Made by a program: the position numbers and the translations under genes. Positions 33,409 to 42,102 of a stretch of DNA of 64,000 nucleotides are shown here, one piece after another (position 1 is the stretch's first letter; each line of letters starts with the position of its first letter). This DNA comes from Flavobacterium supellecticarium (GTDB lineage: Bacteria > Bacteroidota > Bacteroidia > Flavobacteriales > Flavobacteriaceae), in NCBI RefSeq assembly GCF_004801375.1, contig NZ_SSNZ01000002.1, forward strand, positions 1 through 64,000. Direction: 5' to 3'. The notes under the pieces were generated by a model. That model did no database searches and had not been told where the DNA came from. It saw nothing but the letters and a program-made list of their open reading frames with translations.

Positions 33409-33882
33409 TTATCCAGGTTGTTTGTTCTGATTTTGTTTTAAAAGGTGTTTATAGTGTTCTTTTATATAGGTATCGGGTATTTGCAGGGAAAAGTAATCGT
33501 TGTTTTTTATCGTATTCCATACGAATGACCAGGGAGAGTCTTCCTGATGGGTTTTGGCACTTAGCTCGATACCGTTATATTGACCGTAGACTTCCCATAT
33601 TTTGTCGAGAAAGTTTTCATCTTCCTTGTTGCCTAAGGAGGGGGATCCGTTGTATTTTTCGATTGGAGCGTTTCCATATCTTTTGTATCGATGGTAAAGG
33701 CTGGGAATTACCGGGCCATATTTCCAGGCTTCCGGATTTTCGTCTATTAGGGCGTTGTCTGTAATTCCGAGATACCAGCCATGAGCGATGTAGACTAATT
33801 TGATTAGTTTCATTGGGGTTATGTTTTTGCCATCGCAATATTTGGCTAAGAAGTAGTTGGCTATTTGTTTTGGACTGTACAT
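33409..33882 (-). CDS. Panacea (PanA / SocA-like, DUF4065) domain antitoxin
   Basis: 157 residues. The Panacea domain is clear: ITPMKLIKLVYIAHGWYLGI at 21-40 matches the 'MKLQKLLYYAQGWHLA' hallmark, and EAWKYGPVIPSLYHRYKRYG at 51-70 matches 'EAWxYGPVVPxVY'. A C-terminal helical region ends in HLLKQNQNKQ. Panacea domains are hyperpromiscuous antitoxins (PanA) found with many unrelated toxins, and include SocA, a ClpXP adaptor-antitoxin. It is first in a two-gene unit with a two-TM protein. There is no separate HTH, so any autoregulation would differ from SocA-like fusions. Confidence 0.85.
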   Translation of the reverse strand: MYSPKQIANYFLAKYCDGKNITPMKLIKLVYIAHGWYLGITDNALIDENPEAWKYGPVIPSLYHRYKRYGNAPIEKYNGSPSLGNKEDENFLDKIWEVYGQYNGIELSAKTHQEDSPWSFVWNTIKNNDYFSLQIPDTYIKEHYKHLLKQNQNKQPG

Positions 33883-34016
33883 GGCTTATAATGATTTAGA
33901 TAACTAAGGTACAATTTATGTTTGGGGGATATAGTAGTCTTAATCAATTTGACTTCCGTTTTACCACATAAGACTTCCAAAACTAATGCGTGTGAATTGA
34001 GAGGGGAATGGTATAA

Positions 34017-34051
34017 AAAAAGAGGTTGTCTATTTCAGACAACCTCTTTTT
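34017..34051 (-). terminator. Terminator downstream of the M3 peptidase gene
   Basis: 15-base arms AAAAAGAGGTTGTCT / AGACAACCTCTTTTT with loop ATTTC, directly after the leftward stop codon. Confidence 0.88.
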
Positions 34052-34053
34052 GT

Positions 34054-36198
34054 TTAGTTTTTCAATAGTTTGTTACCATTGTTCAAACCGCGTTTGTTGA
34101 GTAGCGGTGTGATGTTTGGTTCTTCACCACGGAATTTTTTATAAAGGATCATCGGGTCTTCAGTTCCTCCTTTTTCAAGGATGTATTTACGGAAGGCTTT
34201 TGCTTTTTCGGGATTGAATAGCGAAGTGCTTTTAAACGCTTCAAACGCATCGGTGTCCAAAACGCCGGACCAGATATAGCTGTAATAACCCGCTGAATAA
34301 CCACCAGAGAAAACGTGGTTAAAATAGGTACTTCTGTAACGTGGAATAATAGAATGGATCAATCCGATTTTCTTCATGGAATTGGCTTCAAATGTAGTAG
34401 CATCCTGTGTGATGGCTCCGGTTTGTGTATGGTATTCCATATCCAGTAACGAAGCGGCCAGGTATTCGATGGTCGCAAATCCCTGGTCGAAAGTACCGGA
34501 TTTTTGTAATTTTTCAATCAGCGCATCGGGAATTACAGCTCCGGTTTGGTAATGCTTGGCATACATTTTTAAAACTTCCGGCTCGGCTGCCCAGTTTTCC
34601 ATAACCTGCGATGGTAATTCTACGAAGTCTCTTGGAACCGCCGTTCCAGCCATACTCTGGTAATTTACATTCGATAGTAAACCGTGTAACGCGTGACCGA
34701 ATTCATGGAAGAAAGTCGTTGTCTCGTCAAATGTTAGTAACGTAGGTGCATCGCCAATCGGTTTGGAATAATTACAAACGATTGAAATCACCGGAGGAAT
34801 ACGTTTCCCGTTTTCCATTTGTTGCGCACGGTAGGAGGTCATCCAGGCACCACCGTTTTTAGAAGCGCGCGAATAGAAATCCATATATAAAGTACCCACG
34901 GGAGTTCCGTCTTTTTCCAGAACTTTCCAAACAGTGACGTCTTCATGGTATTTCGGAACATCTTTTAGTTCTTCGAATTTCAACCCATAAAGATTCTCGG
35001 TTACTTTAAAAATACCCTGTTGTACATTCTGAATGCTGAAATACGGTTTTACTTCCTGCTCGTCCAGATTATAACGTTCCTTACGGATTTTTTCAGCATA
35101 ATAACGCCAGTCATACGGTTGTACGTCACCGGAAATACCATCGGCAGCCATCATTTTTTTGATATCGGCCGTTTCCAGTTTTGCTTTTTCAAGAGCCGGT
35201 TTCCAAAGTTGGGTTAACAATTCCGTTGCTTTTTCCGGAGTTTTGGCCATACTTTCTTCCAATACATAGGCAGCATGGTTTTTATAACCCAGTAAGCGTG
35301 CTTTTTCACCGCGAAGGTTAGCCATCTGGATCAGATTTTGTTTGTTGTCGAATTCGTTATTATTGTTGCCGCGGTTTTGATAAGCCGTCCAGATTTGTTT
35401 GCGCAGTTCGCGATTGGAAGCATATTGTAGGAAGGGCATCACACTCGAATTACTTAGTGTAAATACCCACTTTCCGTCCTTTCCGGAAGCTTTGGCTTTG
35501 GCTGCTGCGGCAACGATCAGTTCGTCGGGTAAACCGGCTAGATCGGCTTTTTTATCAACCACCAGTTCGTAGGCATTGTTTTCTTTTAGAATATTGTTGC
35601 CAAATTTTAAAGATAACAGTGATAACTCACCGTTGATTTTGCGCAGCTTTTCTTTGTCTGCATCCGACAGATTAGCACCACTGCGTACAAAAGCTTTGTA
35701 TTTTTTCTCCAGTAAACGGGATTGTTCCGGAGTTAGTTTTAAGGTCTTACGCGCATCCCAAACGGCTTTTACCCGTGCAAATAATTTCTCGTTCAAATAG
35801 ATATTATCGTTGTGTTTGGACGATATCGGAGCCATTTCCTGAGCGATCGCCTGTAATTGGTCGTTTGTATTAGCCGAACTCAGATTACTAAAAACAGTCG
35901 CAACCCGGTTTAAAAGCTGTCCCGAATTTTCGAGCGCCAGAATGGTATTGTCGAAAGTTGGTTTGGCCGGATTATTAGCAATGGCATCGATTTCCTGTTG
36001 GTGGATTTTAATACCTTCCAGTAAAGCCGGTTTAAAATGTTCGTTTTTAATCAAATGAAAAGGAGGGACTTCATAAGGAGTGTTGTACGCGGCCAAAAGC
36101 GGATTGGTTGGATCGCCGTTTCGCTTGGATTTGTCATCGTTCCCTGAAAGTAAAGACATTCCCACAGTTGTAAGAATCAGAACAGTTTTTGTAATCAT
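34054..36198 (-). CDS. M3-family zinc metallopeptidase (Dcp/oligopeptidase A-like)
   Basis: 714 residues. Cleaves short peptides; the Dcp/OpdA group releases dipeptides or small fragments. The zinc site is HEFGH (in TTFFHEFGHALHGLLS, near residue 498) with the third ligand Glu about 25 residues on (DFVELPSQVMENW). The C-terminal substrate loop GGYSAGYYSYIWSGVL is conserved. The N-terminus has a short hydrophobic stretch (about 1-18) that may be a signal peptide, and the mature part begins 'NPLLAAYNTPYEVPPF' as in periplasmic Flavobacterial Dcp. Confidence 0.93.
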   Translation of the reverse strand: MITKTVLILTTVGMSLLSGNDDKSKRNGDPTNPLLAAYNTPYEVPPFHLIKNEHFKPALLEGIKIHQQEIDAIANNPAKPTFDNTILALENSGQLLNRVATVFSNLSSANTNDQLQAIAQEMAPISSKHNDNIYLNEKLFARVKAVWDARKTLKLTPEQSRLLEKKYKAFVRSGANLSDADKEKLRKINGELSLLSLKFGNNILKENNAYELVVDKKADLAGLPDELIVAAAAKAKASGKDGKWVFTLSNSSVMPFLQYASNRELRKQIWTAYQNRGNNNNEFDNKQNLIQMANLRGEKARLLGYKNHAAYVLEESMAKTPEKATELLTQLWKPALEKAKLETADIKKMMAADGISGDVQPYDWRYYAEKIRKERYNLDEQEVKPYFSIQNVQQGIFKVTENLYGLKFEELKDVPKYHEDVTVWKVLEKDGTPVGTLYMDFYSRASKNGGAWMTSYRAQQMENGKRIPPVISIVCNYSKPIGDAPTLLTFDETTTFFHEFGHALHGLLSNVNYQSMAGTAVPRDFVELPSQVMENWAAEPEVLKMYAKHYQTGAVIPDALIEKLQKSGTFDQGFATIEYLAASLLDMEYHTQTGAITQDATTFEANSMKKIGLIHSIIPRYRSTYFNHVFSGGYSAGYYSYIWSGVLDTDAFEAFKSTSLFNPEKAKAFRKYILEKGGTEDPMILYKKFRGEEPNITPLLNKRGLNNGNKLLKN

Positions 36199-36330
36199 GA
36201 TGTTATTTTGATTAATTTAGTTATGTAAAAATAACAGAAAAAGTGATTACCGTCGGTTATGGCACATTTTGTTAACGAATTTTTATGAGCCGATTACGGA
36301 ATATTCTGTTAAAATTTGAAAATTAGATAG

Positions 36331-36338
36331 TACTTTTG
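36331..36338 (+). promoter_or_regulatory. -7 element TActTTTG before asmA-like gene
   Basis: Consensus TAnnTTTG ending 4 bases before the ATG, implying a nearly leaderless transcript as for the DUF58 gene; -33 box unclear. Confidence 0.4.
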
Positions 36339-36342
36339 TAGT

Positions 36343-39183
36343 ATGAAGCGCTCCCCTAAAAATATAATCCTCAAGACCCTTAAGATCATTGGAATCACAA
36401 TTGGTAGTATACTGCTGTTATTATTCCTGATTCCGTTGCTGTTTCCGGGAACGATTGCCGAACAGGTAAAAAAAGCCGCAAATCAGAAACTGGATGGCGA
36501 ACTGAATTTTAAAGAAACGCATTTGTCGTTTTATAAGCATTTTCCGTCGTTAACGGTTTCGCTGGATGAATTTTCGTTAAAAGGATCGGCACCCTATCGA
36601 AACGATACTTTGGTGGCGGCAAAAGAGGTGGCCTTCGGGATCAACCTGAAGCGGCTTATTTTCGACAATCAGGTGAGTATTGACGAGATCTATTTATCCG
36701 ATGGACAAGCGAATATCAAAGTAGACGAACACGGACACGCGAATTATAATGTCTATATTTCGAATGCACCAAAAACAGCCGATACTACAGAATCGGCTTC
36801 CATCCGACTGGATCGGATCGAAATTAAAAATGTCGATTTAAAATACAACGACCTTTCGGCCAAAGTCGCGATCGATGCCAAAGATTTTAATTATATCGGA
36901 AAAGGTGACTTGGATAAGTCTATTTTTGACCTGACAACTAAGGCGCGAATCGGATCACTGGATTTCGCTTTTGACGGAGAGACCTATCTAAAAAACAAAG
37001 TGGTTAACGCCGATTTGCTTACACGAATCAATACCAATTCCTTGTCGTTTGTTTTCCGACAAAATAATCTGAAAATCAATAAACTTCCGGTGAAGTTTAT
37101 CGGAAAACTGAACTTCCTAAAAGATGGATATGATATCGATATTCACGTAGAAACCCAGAATAGTAACCTAAACGATTTGTTTACCGCGATGCCACCGGCC
37201 TATGTGACCTGGTTGGAGAAAACAAAGGTTCAGGGACAAACGGATGTGTTGTTTACGTTTAAAGGAATCTACAACGCTTCTCAAAATAAAAAACCCGATT
37301 TAGGATTGGCGGTAAACATCCGCGACGGTTTTATCGCTTATAAAGATACGCCCTTTCCAACCTCGAATATCTTTTTAAAATTCAACACCCGAATGCCGTC
37401 ATTAAATCCGGATTTACTGGAAATCGATATGGATTCGATTCACTTTAATGTTGGGAAAGACTTTTTGGCTGGAAAACTGTATTCCAAAGGAACCAAACAT
37501 ATCAACGTAAACACGGATATGAAAGCCAAACTGGATCTGGAAAAATTAAACCGCGCTTTAGGATTGGAAAAGGTAGAAATCAAAGGATTGCTAACCACGA
37601 GTATTAAAGCCAAAGGCGATTATGATGCGGCTCAGAAACTATTCCCGGTTACTGATGGGTTTTTAGCCTTACAAGGTGGACGATTAAAGACACCGTATTA
37701 TCCAAACCCGATCGATTCCATTCGAATCAATGCGCGTATCAAAAATACAACGGGTAACTATAAAGATCTGATGGTAAAAGTAACGCCGGCCTCTTTTCAT
37801 TTTGAAGGCAATCCGGTGTTTGTCGCAGCCGATTTATCGAATTTTGAAGATCTGGCTTATAAAGTCAACGCTAAGGGTGAAATTGACGTCGCAAAAGTCT
37901 ATAAAGTATTCCGTCAGGAAGGACTTGACGTAAAAGGGTATATCAAAGCCGATTTGTTTTTGCAAGGAAAACAAAGCTATGCGACTACGGGTCAGTATGG
38001 TAAAATGAATAACAAAGGAACCCTGGTGTTACGGGATATTACGGCAAAATCGCAGTTTTTTCCAAAACCGTTCCTAATCAAAGAAGGTTTGTTCCGATTT
38101 GATCGCGACAAAATGTTTTTTAACGATTTTAAAGCGGGCTATGGGCAGTCGGATTTTAATTTGAATGGGCAGTTACAAAATGTGATCAATTATGTATTGA
38201 ACGATAAAAGTGTTCTTTCCGGAAACTTCGCATTGCAGTCCGATTTTCTAAATGTGAACGAATTTATGGCCTACAATCCGGATGGTGTCAAAACGAACAA
38301 TTCCAAGGTCAATGCGAAAAAAACAAAACCGAAAGAACCAACGGGTGTTGTTGTGGTACCTACAAATCTGAATGTTTCGGTTGTGGCCAATGCGAAAAAA
38401 ATAGACTACGACGGTTTGGTGCTGAATGACATGTCTGGAAAAGCAATGGTCAAAAAAGGAAAAATCATGTTGCGCAATGCGGGTGTAGGAATTATCGGAA
38501 GTCGGATGACATTGGATGGTGTTTATGACGATGTAAGTGCCGATAAAGCGAACTTTAGTCTGCGTTACCGTGCAAAAGATTTTGATGTGAATCGTGCCTA
38601 TCGCGAAGTAAAACTATTCCGCGATTTAATGACATCGGCCGAAAAAGCCGAAGGAATCATAGGTGTAGATTACCGTTTACGCGGCGTACTCGATCAGAAC
38701 ATGCAACCGATCATGCCATCGTTAAAAGGAGATGGTGTGGTAACGGTTAAAAAAGTAAAAATAAAAGGACTGAAATTGTTTTCGGCGATCAGTAAAAAAA
38801 CAGGATCCGACGGTATCAACGATCCGGATTTAAGTGAAGTGGAAATCAATTCGAACATTAAAAATAATGTGATCACTATTGATGAAACGTTGATCAAAGT
38901 AGCTTTATTCCGTTTGAAATTCAAAGGGCAAACCAACTTTGCTGGTCAGATGAATCTGCGAATGCGTTTGGGATTACCGCCATTCGGATTAATCGGAATT
39001 CCGGTTGTGATTACAGGAAATAAGGACAATCCTAAAATAAAAGTATTTAGTAAAACGGGCGAAGAGGTTCCGGAAACCGAATACAAAGGTACACCGGCAC
39101 CGGTATCACCGCCAACACAATCGGAACCAAAACCGGAACCGACGGCAACACCTGCACCGATAACTCCAAGAGCAAAGGAATAG
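36343..39183 (+). CDS. AsmA-family envelope protein
   Basis: 946 residues. An N-terminal TM helix (about 10-35, IIGITIGSILLLLFLIPLLF) and long periplasmic beta-rich body typify AsmA/TamB-like bridge proteins, thought to carry phospholipids between membranes. AsmA hallmarks: a helix after the TM (IAEQVKKAANQKLDGELNF), repeated 'LKxxxFDNQVSIDEIYLSDG' strands, and a C-terminal AsmA_2-like region with KGDGVVTVKKVKIKGLKLFS near 805. It ends with a Pro/Glu/Thr-rich tail (about 905-946) that is likely disordered. Monocistronic, with its own terminator. Confidence 0.9.
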   Translation: MKRSPKNIILKTLKIIGITIGSILLLLFLIPLLFPGTIAEQVKKAANQKLDGELNFKETHLSFYKHFPSLTVSLDEFSLKGSAPYRNDTLVAAKEVAFGINLKRLIFDNQVSIDEIYLSDGQANIKVDEHGHANYNVYISNAPKTADTTESASIRLDRIEIKNVDLKYNDLSAKVAIDAKDFNYIGKGDLDKSIFDLTTKARIGSLDFAFDGETYLKNKVVNADLLTRINTNSLSFVFRQNNLKINKLPVKFIGKLNFLKDGYDIDIHVETQNSNLNDLFTAMPPAYVTWLEKTKVQGQTDVLFTFKGIYNASQNKKPDLGLAVNIRDGFIAYKDTPFPTSNIFLKFNTRMPSLNPDLLEIDMDSIHFNVGKDFLAGKLYSKGTKHINVNTDMKAKLDLEKLNRALGLEKVEIKGLLTTSIKAKGDYDAAQKLFPVTDGFLALQGGRLKTPYYPNPIDSIRINARIKNTTGNYKDLMVKVTPASFHFEGNPVFVAADLSNFEDLAYKVNAKGEIDVAKVYKVFRQEGLDVKGYIKADLFLQGKQSYATTGQYGKMNNKGTLVLRDITAKSQFFPKPFLIKEGLFRFDRDKMFFNDFKAGYGQSDFNLNGQLQNVINYVLNDKSVLSGNFALQSDFLNVNEFMAYNPDGVKTNNSKVNAKKTKPKEPTGVVVVPTNLNVSVVANAKKIDYDGLVLNDMSGKAMVKKGKIMLRNAGVGIIGSRMTLDGVYDDVSADKANFSLRYRAKDFDVNRAYREVKLFRDLMTSAEKAEGIIGVDYRLRGVLDQNMQPIMPSLKGDGVVTVKKVKIKGLKLFSAISKKTGSDGINDPDLSEVEINSNIKNNVITIDETLIKVALFRLKFKGQTNFAGQMNLRMRLGLPPFGLIGIPVVITGNKDNPKIKVFSKTGEEVPETEYKGTPAPVSPPTQSEPKPEPTATPAPITPRAKE

Positions 39184-39184
39184 T

Positions 39185-39215
39185 AAAAACACACTCATTT
39201 TATGAGTGTGTTTTT
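39185..39215 (+). terminator. Terminator after asmA-like gene
   Basis: 14-base arms AAAAACACACTCAT / ATGAGTGTGTTTTT with loop TTT; also usable from the opposite side by the gene ending at 39261. Confidence 0.88.
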
Positions 39216-39260
39216 AACGATTAGAAAATCGTAATGTGAAAATAAAATGGAAGTGTAATT

Positions 39261-39662
39261 CTATATTTTGTGAGTCCAACCTCTTTTAACAGCTATGTTT
39301 TTGAGCTTTTTGGCGCTCTTTCTTATTTGATTAGGTGTTTCGATATTGGAGTAATCAATCACAGCATGTCCATCAAATGACATATTATCTTCGTATGCAT
39401 TTAGATTTTTAATGGCAATTACTTCTGCAAATGTTACCGATAAAACGCCCGCAGAAACATAATTTTGAGTAAAGTGGTTAAAAGAGTCTTGAGCTGAAAA
39501 TTTTTCACCGTTATAAACTGAGAGTTTTTTATTGTCTTTTTCAGAAGGTGTAAACGCTAAAGAGGCAATGTTGTTTTCAACTAAAAAAGCTTGTTCTGAA
39601 ATAAAATTATTTTGAATCCAGTTAGGATGTATTTGCCGATGAAGTAAAGTTGTGCCGGTCAT
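39261..39662 (-). CDS. Unknown 133-residue protein, second gene of a coupled cassette
   Basis: 133 residues, no signal peptide or TM. It begins MTGTTLLHRQIHPNWIQNNF, then ASLAFTPSEKDNKKLSVYNG, AQDSFNHFTQNYVSAGVLSV and a C-terminal FDGHAVIDYSNI followed by a basic helix (KSAKKLKNIAVKRGW). Conserved-looking polar residues (H8, H12, the H of FDGHAVID) could be functional, but I recognise no named domain. Its ATG overlaps the stop of the upstream gene by one base (TAATG), so the two are translationally coupled and their products probably act in a fixed ratio or complex. A second protein in an AT-rich isolated cassette fits a toxin, effector or immunity partner, but this is speculation. Confidence 0.75.
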   Translation of the reverse strand: MTGTTLLHRQIHPNWIQNNFISEQAFLVENNIASLAFTPSEKDNKKLSVYNGEKFSAQDSFNHFTQNYVSAGVLSVTFAEVIAIKNLNAYEDNMSFDGHAVIDYSNIETPNQIRKSAKKLKNIAVKRGWTHKI

Positions 39663-40804
39663 TAAATAATGTTTTTAGAAATAATACTATTAATTTTGTC
39701 CCAGTCAGAAACAATTTTCAAGTTAATATTTTCCTGAAAATCATGGTCGTCATTTTCCATATCGAAATAAAATATCTCAGCGTTTAAATTACTTAAATCG
39801 ATCTCCATTGAGATTTCAATATTACCTTTTTTCCATTCAAGAACAATGTTACCAGTTAATGTTGGGAAAATAGCTGGTAGTTGTAAATCAGAATTAAAAT
39901 AGGTATTAAAGTAATCTTTAAAAAGTAATGTATTCTTTCGATCTAAGATCTTACCGTCTACACCATCATACCATTTGTCTTTCAATTCTAAAAGATCGTT
40001 TAATCGGACACTTATATCAAACGGATCCAATATATCCATTGATTCAATATGTTCGATATGAATTAGTTTGTGCTGATTGTTAAAAAGGCCGGTTGCTTTT
40101 AGCGAAATTAATGTTTTGTTTTCATATTCATGAAAAGCTGTGGATATGGTATCATGAAAATCAGGTATGATTGGACATTCATACGTGTTGTCTTTTAGTT
40201 CAATATAAAAGACTTGTTTTTTTTTGTCCATAGCAGATATACGAACGTTTTCGTGGATCAATTCTGAATATTCAAGTTTTTCATTTCGGGAAAGCAGTAT
40301 TTTTCTTCGCGTATTTTTACTGAATTTTACATTTCTTGTAGAAGTATCAGAATTTAGAAAGTCAATTGTTTCGCCTTCTTTCAGGTTTTTTCCAATTCTG
40401 TTAAAATAGTTTAGAAACTTGCTCTCTGTTTCAACAGATTTATCAGAATTTGCATTTTCAATTAATTCAAATACTTTATCCCGGGCTTTTTCAAAATAGC
40501 TAAAATACTCGTCGTTAGGAACACTGATGTTAGGAGTAGCAAAAACACTAATAGTAGTAGCGATTACTATTTGTGGAATGGTACTACCTTCTTCTATAGT
40601 TGAAAGTTTCAGATAAATATTTTCTGTAAACCCTTTGGGGACTCTTTTTCGCTGCGGATTGAGATCAAGATATATTTTTTTTGCGAGCTCGAAAATTAAC
40701 TCTTCAAAAGCGGAGAAGTCTTCTAAAATATTGACAGGAAGCGTATGGTCATCAAAACGTTGCCCTTCTAATTTTGGTTTGATAAAGATTTTCTCTGCTG
40801 ACAT
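39662..40804 (-). CDS. Unknown 380-residue protein, first gene of a coupled cassette
   Basis: 380 residues, cytoplasmic by lack of signal or TM. The N-terminus has RFDDHTLPVNILEDFSAFEE then LIFELAKKIYLDLNPQRKRV, PKGFTENIYLKLSTIEEGST and repeated beta strands. The middle (about 180-280) looks like a small beta-barrel or OB-like region (KKKQVFYIELKDNTYECPII). The C-terminus is strand-rich. No catalytic motif or named family was recognised. The region is more AT-rich and Lys/Asn/Ile-rich than the flanking housekeeping genes, consistent with acquisition. The start at 40804 is an ATG with AT-rich upstream sequence. It is coupled to the 133-residue gene by TAATG. Confidence 0.78.
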   Translation of the reverse strand: MSAEKIFIKPKLEGQRFDDHTLPVNILEDFSAFEELIFELAKKIYLDLNPQRKRVPKGFTENIYLKLSTIEEGSTIPQIVIATTISVFATPNISVPNDEYFSYFEKARDKVFELIENANSDKSVETESKFLNYFNRIGKNLKEGETIDFLNSDTSTRNVKFSKNTRRKILLSRNEKLEYSELIHENVRISAMDKKKQVFYIELKDNTYECPIIPDFHDTISTAFHEYENKTLISLKATGLFNNQHKLIHIEHIESMDILDPFDISVRLNDLLELKDKWYDGVDGKILDRKNTLLFKDYFNTYFNSDLQLPAIFPTLTGNIVLEWKKGNIEISMEIDLSNLNAEIFYFDMENDDHDFQENINLKIVSDWDKINSIISKNII

Positions 40805-41068
40805 AAATATATAATAACAATAATAAATTGAAATAATTTTATGAAGAAAAGCAATTAATGATAATGCATGAGCTATTAATACAAATATAAGTTTTTTATT
40901 CTGCTAAAGAAAGGGATTGTATTTTGTTTATGAATGCATTAAGGGATTTTTTGGGGTCATTTAATGAAGTACAAGGGAAAAAGTAGTAACTTAATTCCTG
41001 TATTCAAAAATTCCCAAAAGAAAACAGATTTCGGGTTATTTATATTCATCGATTTTAAAGTCATAACG

Positions 41069-42055
41069 ATGGAAAACACAACAGCAACAAAAAGCCTTTT
41101 TTTCGGGATGATAATAATCAGTGCGCTTGTGCTGACGTCTTGTTCTGGATTTCAACCCACCCGTATGAAATCACAATTGTATACGAGTAATTGCAATCAG
41201 CAGAATGTCTACAATTATACGGTAGCCGAAATGCCTCGCCCGATGCATACCATCCCAGTCGACACAGCTCTGGCATCGCGATTTAGTCTTAAAAGTTTGA
41301 ATGCCGCCAATGCGATAGGTGTTTTGGATTTATTAGGGGATTATGTAGCGATACGTAAAGAATATAAAGAACATCCGACAATTGAAAACCGACTCACGCA
41401 ATTGGAGTTGGTGCAACAGTTAAACCAGCGGATCAATATTGCGTCACTGGAAGTTTCGGCCGTATCCTCAGAAATGGATTGCGAAGAAGAACGGACCAGT
41501 CAGATTGCCGATTTTTTAAAAGGGAAAGAAGACGAAACCGAAAGTAAGTTAACCGTTGGTGCGATCGTCATAGGTGCTGCGGGAGCGATTGCTTCCGGAT
41601 TGTTAATCGACAAAGGGAACACAGGCGATTATATCGGATTGGGAACCGGGATTACCGAAGCGACCTTAGGGATGTTGATTTTGCGAAACAAACGCAGTAT
41701 CGAATTTTATCATAACCGGAATGCATTAAGAGATATTTGGGAAGGTCGGCCGACGTCTTCTATTTTTCCGCCAACCGTTTGGTATTATCTGAATTATAGC
41801 AATCCGAACGAACCGGGAAAAGTCTCCTTCCGTCGGGAGATTATTGAGAAATGGATGAACTTTGGTCAGATTGCGGATGAAAAATCCAAAAAGAAAACCC
41901 AACTGTTGGAACTGTATTTTGGGAATGGTGGTAAATATTCGGCTCAGGAACTGGACAACCGCGCGAATATGTACGATCAGTTGGAATCGCAGATCAACCT
42001 GATGAAACAGGATTTAAAAGCGCTGTCAATGGAACTGGAAAATCTGAAAATATAA
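41069..42055 (+). CDS. Uncharacterised lipoprotein with hydrophobic Gly-rich centre
   Basis: 328 residues from the ATG at 41069; the frame is open from 40964 but the extension has no signal. The signal peptide ends in lipobox LVLTSC, lipidated Cys at 25. A central stretch (about 160-205) contains VGAIVIGAAGAIASGLL and YIGLGTGITEATLGMLIL, which could be two membrane-associated helices. The C-terminal 35 residues are a coiled coil (YDQLESQINLMKQDLKAL). No known family recognised. Monocistronic, between the unknown cassette and the convergent oxidase genes. Confidence 0.75.
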   Translation: MENTTATKSLFFGMIIISALVLTSCSGFQPTRMKSQLYTSNCNQQNVYNYTVAEMPRPMHTIPVDTALASRFSLKSLNAANAIGVLDLLGDYVAIRKEYKEHPTIENRLTQLELVQQLNQRINIASLEVSAVSSEMDCEEERTSQIADFLKGKEDETESKLTVGAIVIGAAGAIASGLLIDKGNTGDYIGLGTGITEATLGMLILRNKRSIEFYHNRNALRDIWEGRPTSSIFPPTVWYYLNYSNPNEPGKVSFRREIIEKWMNFGQIADEKSKKKTQLLELYFGNGGKYSAQELDNRANMYDQLESQINLMKQDLKALSMELENLKI

Positions 42056-42062
42056 GTTGAAT

Positions 42063-42094
42063 ATCTTCCGGACAAACAACGTTGCCCGGAAGAT
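42063..42094. terminator. Probable terminator between convergent genes
   Basis: ATCTTCCGG / CCGGAAGAT, 9-base arms with a 14-base loop; no T run, so weak or dependent on context. Confidence 0.45.
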
Positions 42095-42102
42095 AGGTTG
42101 TA

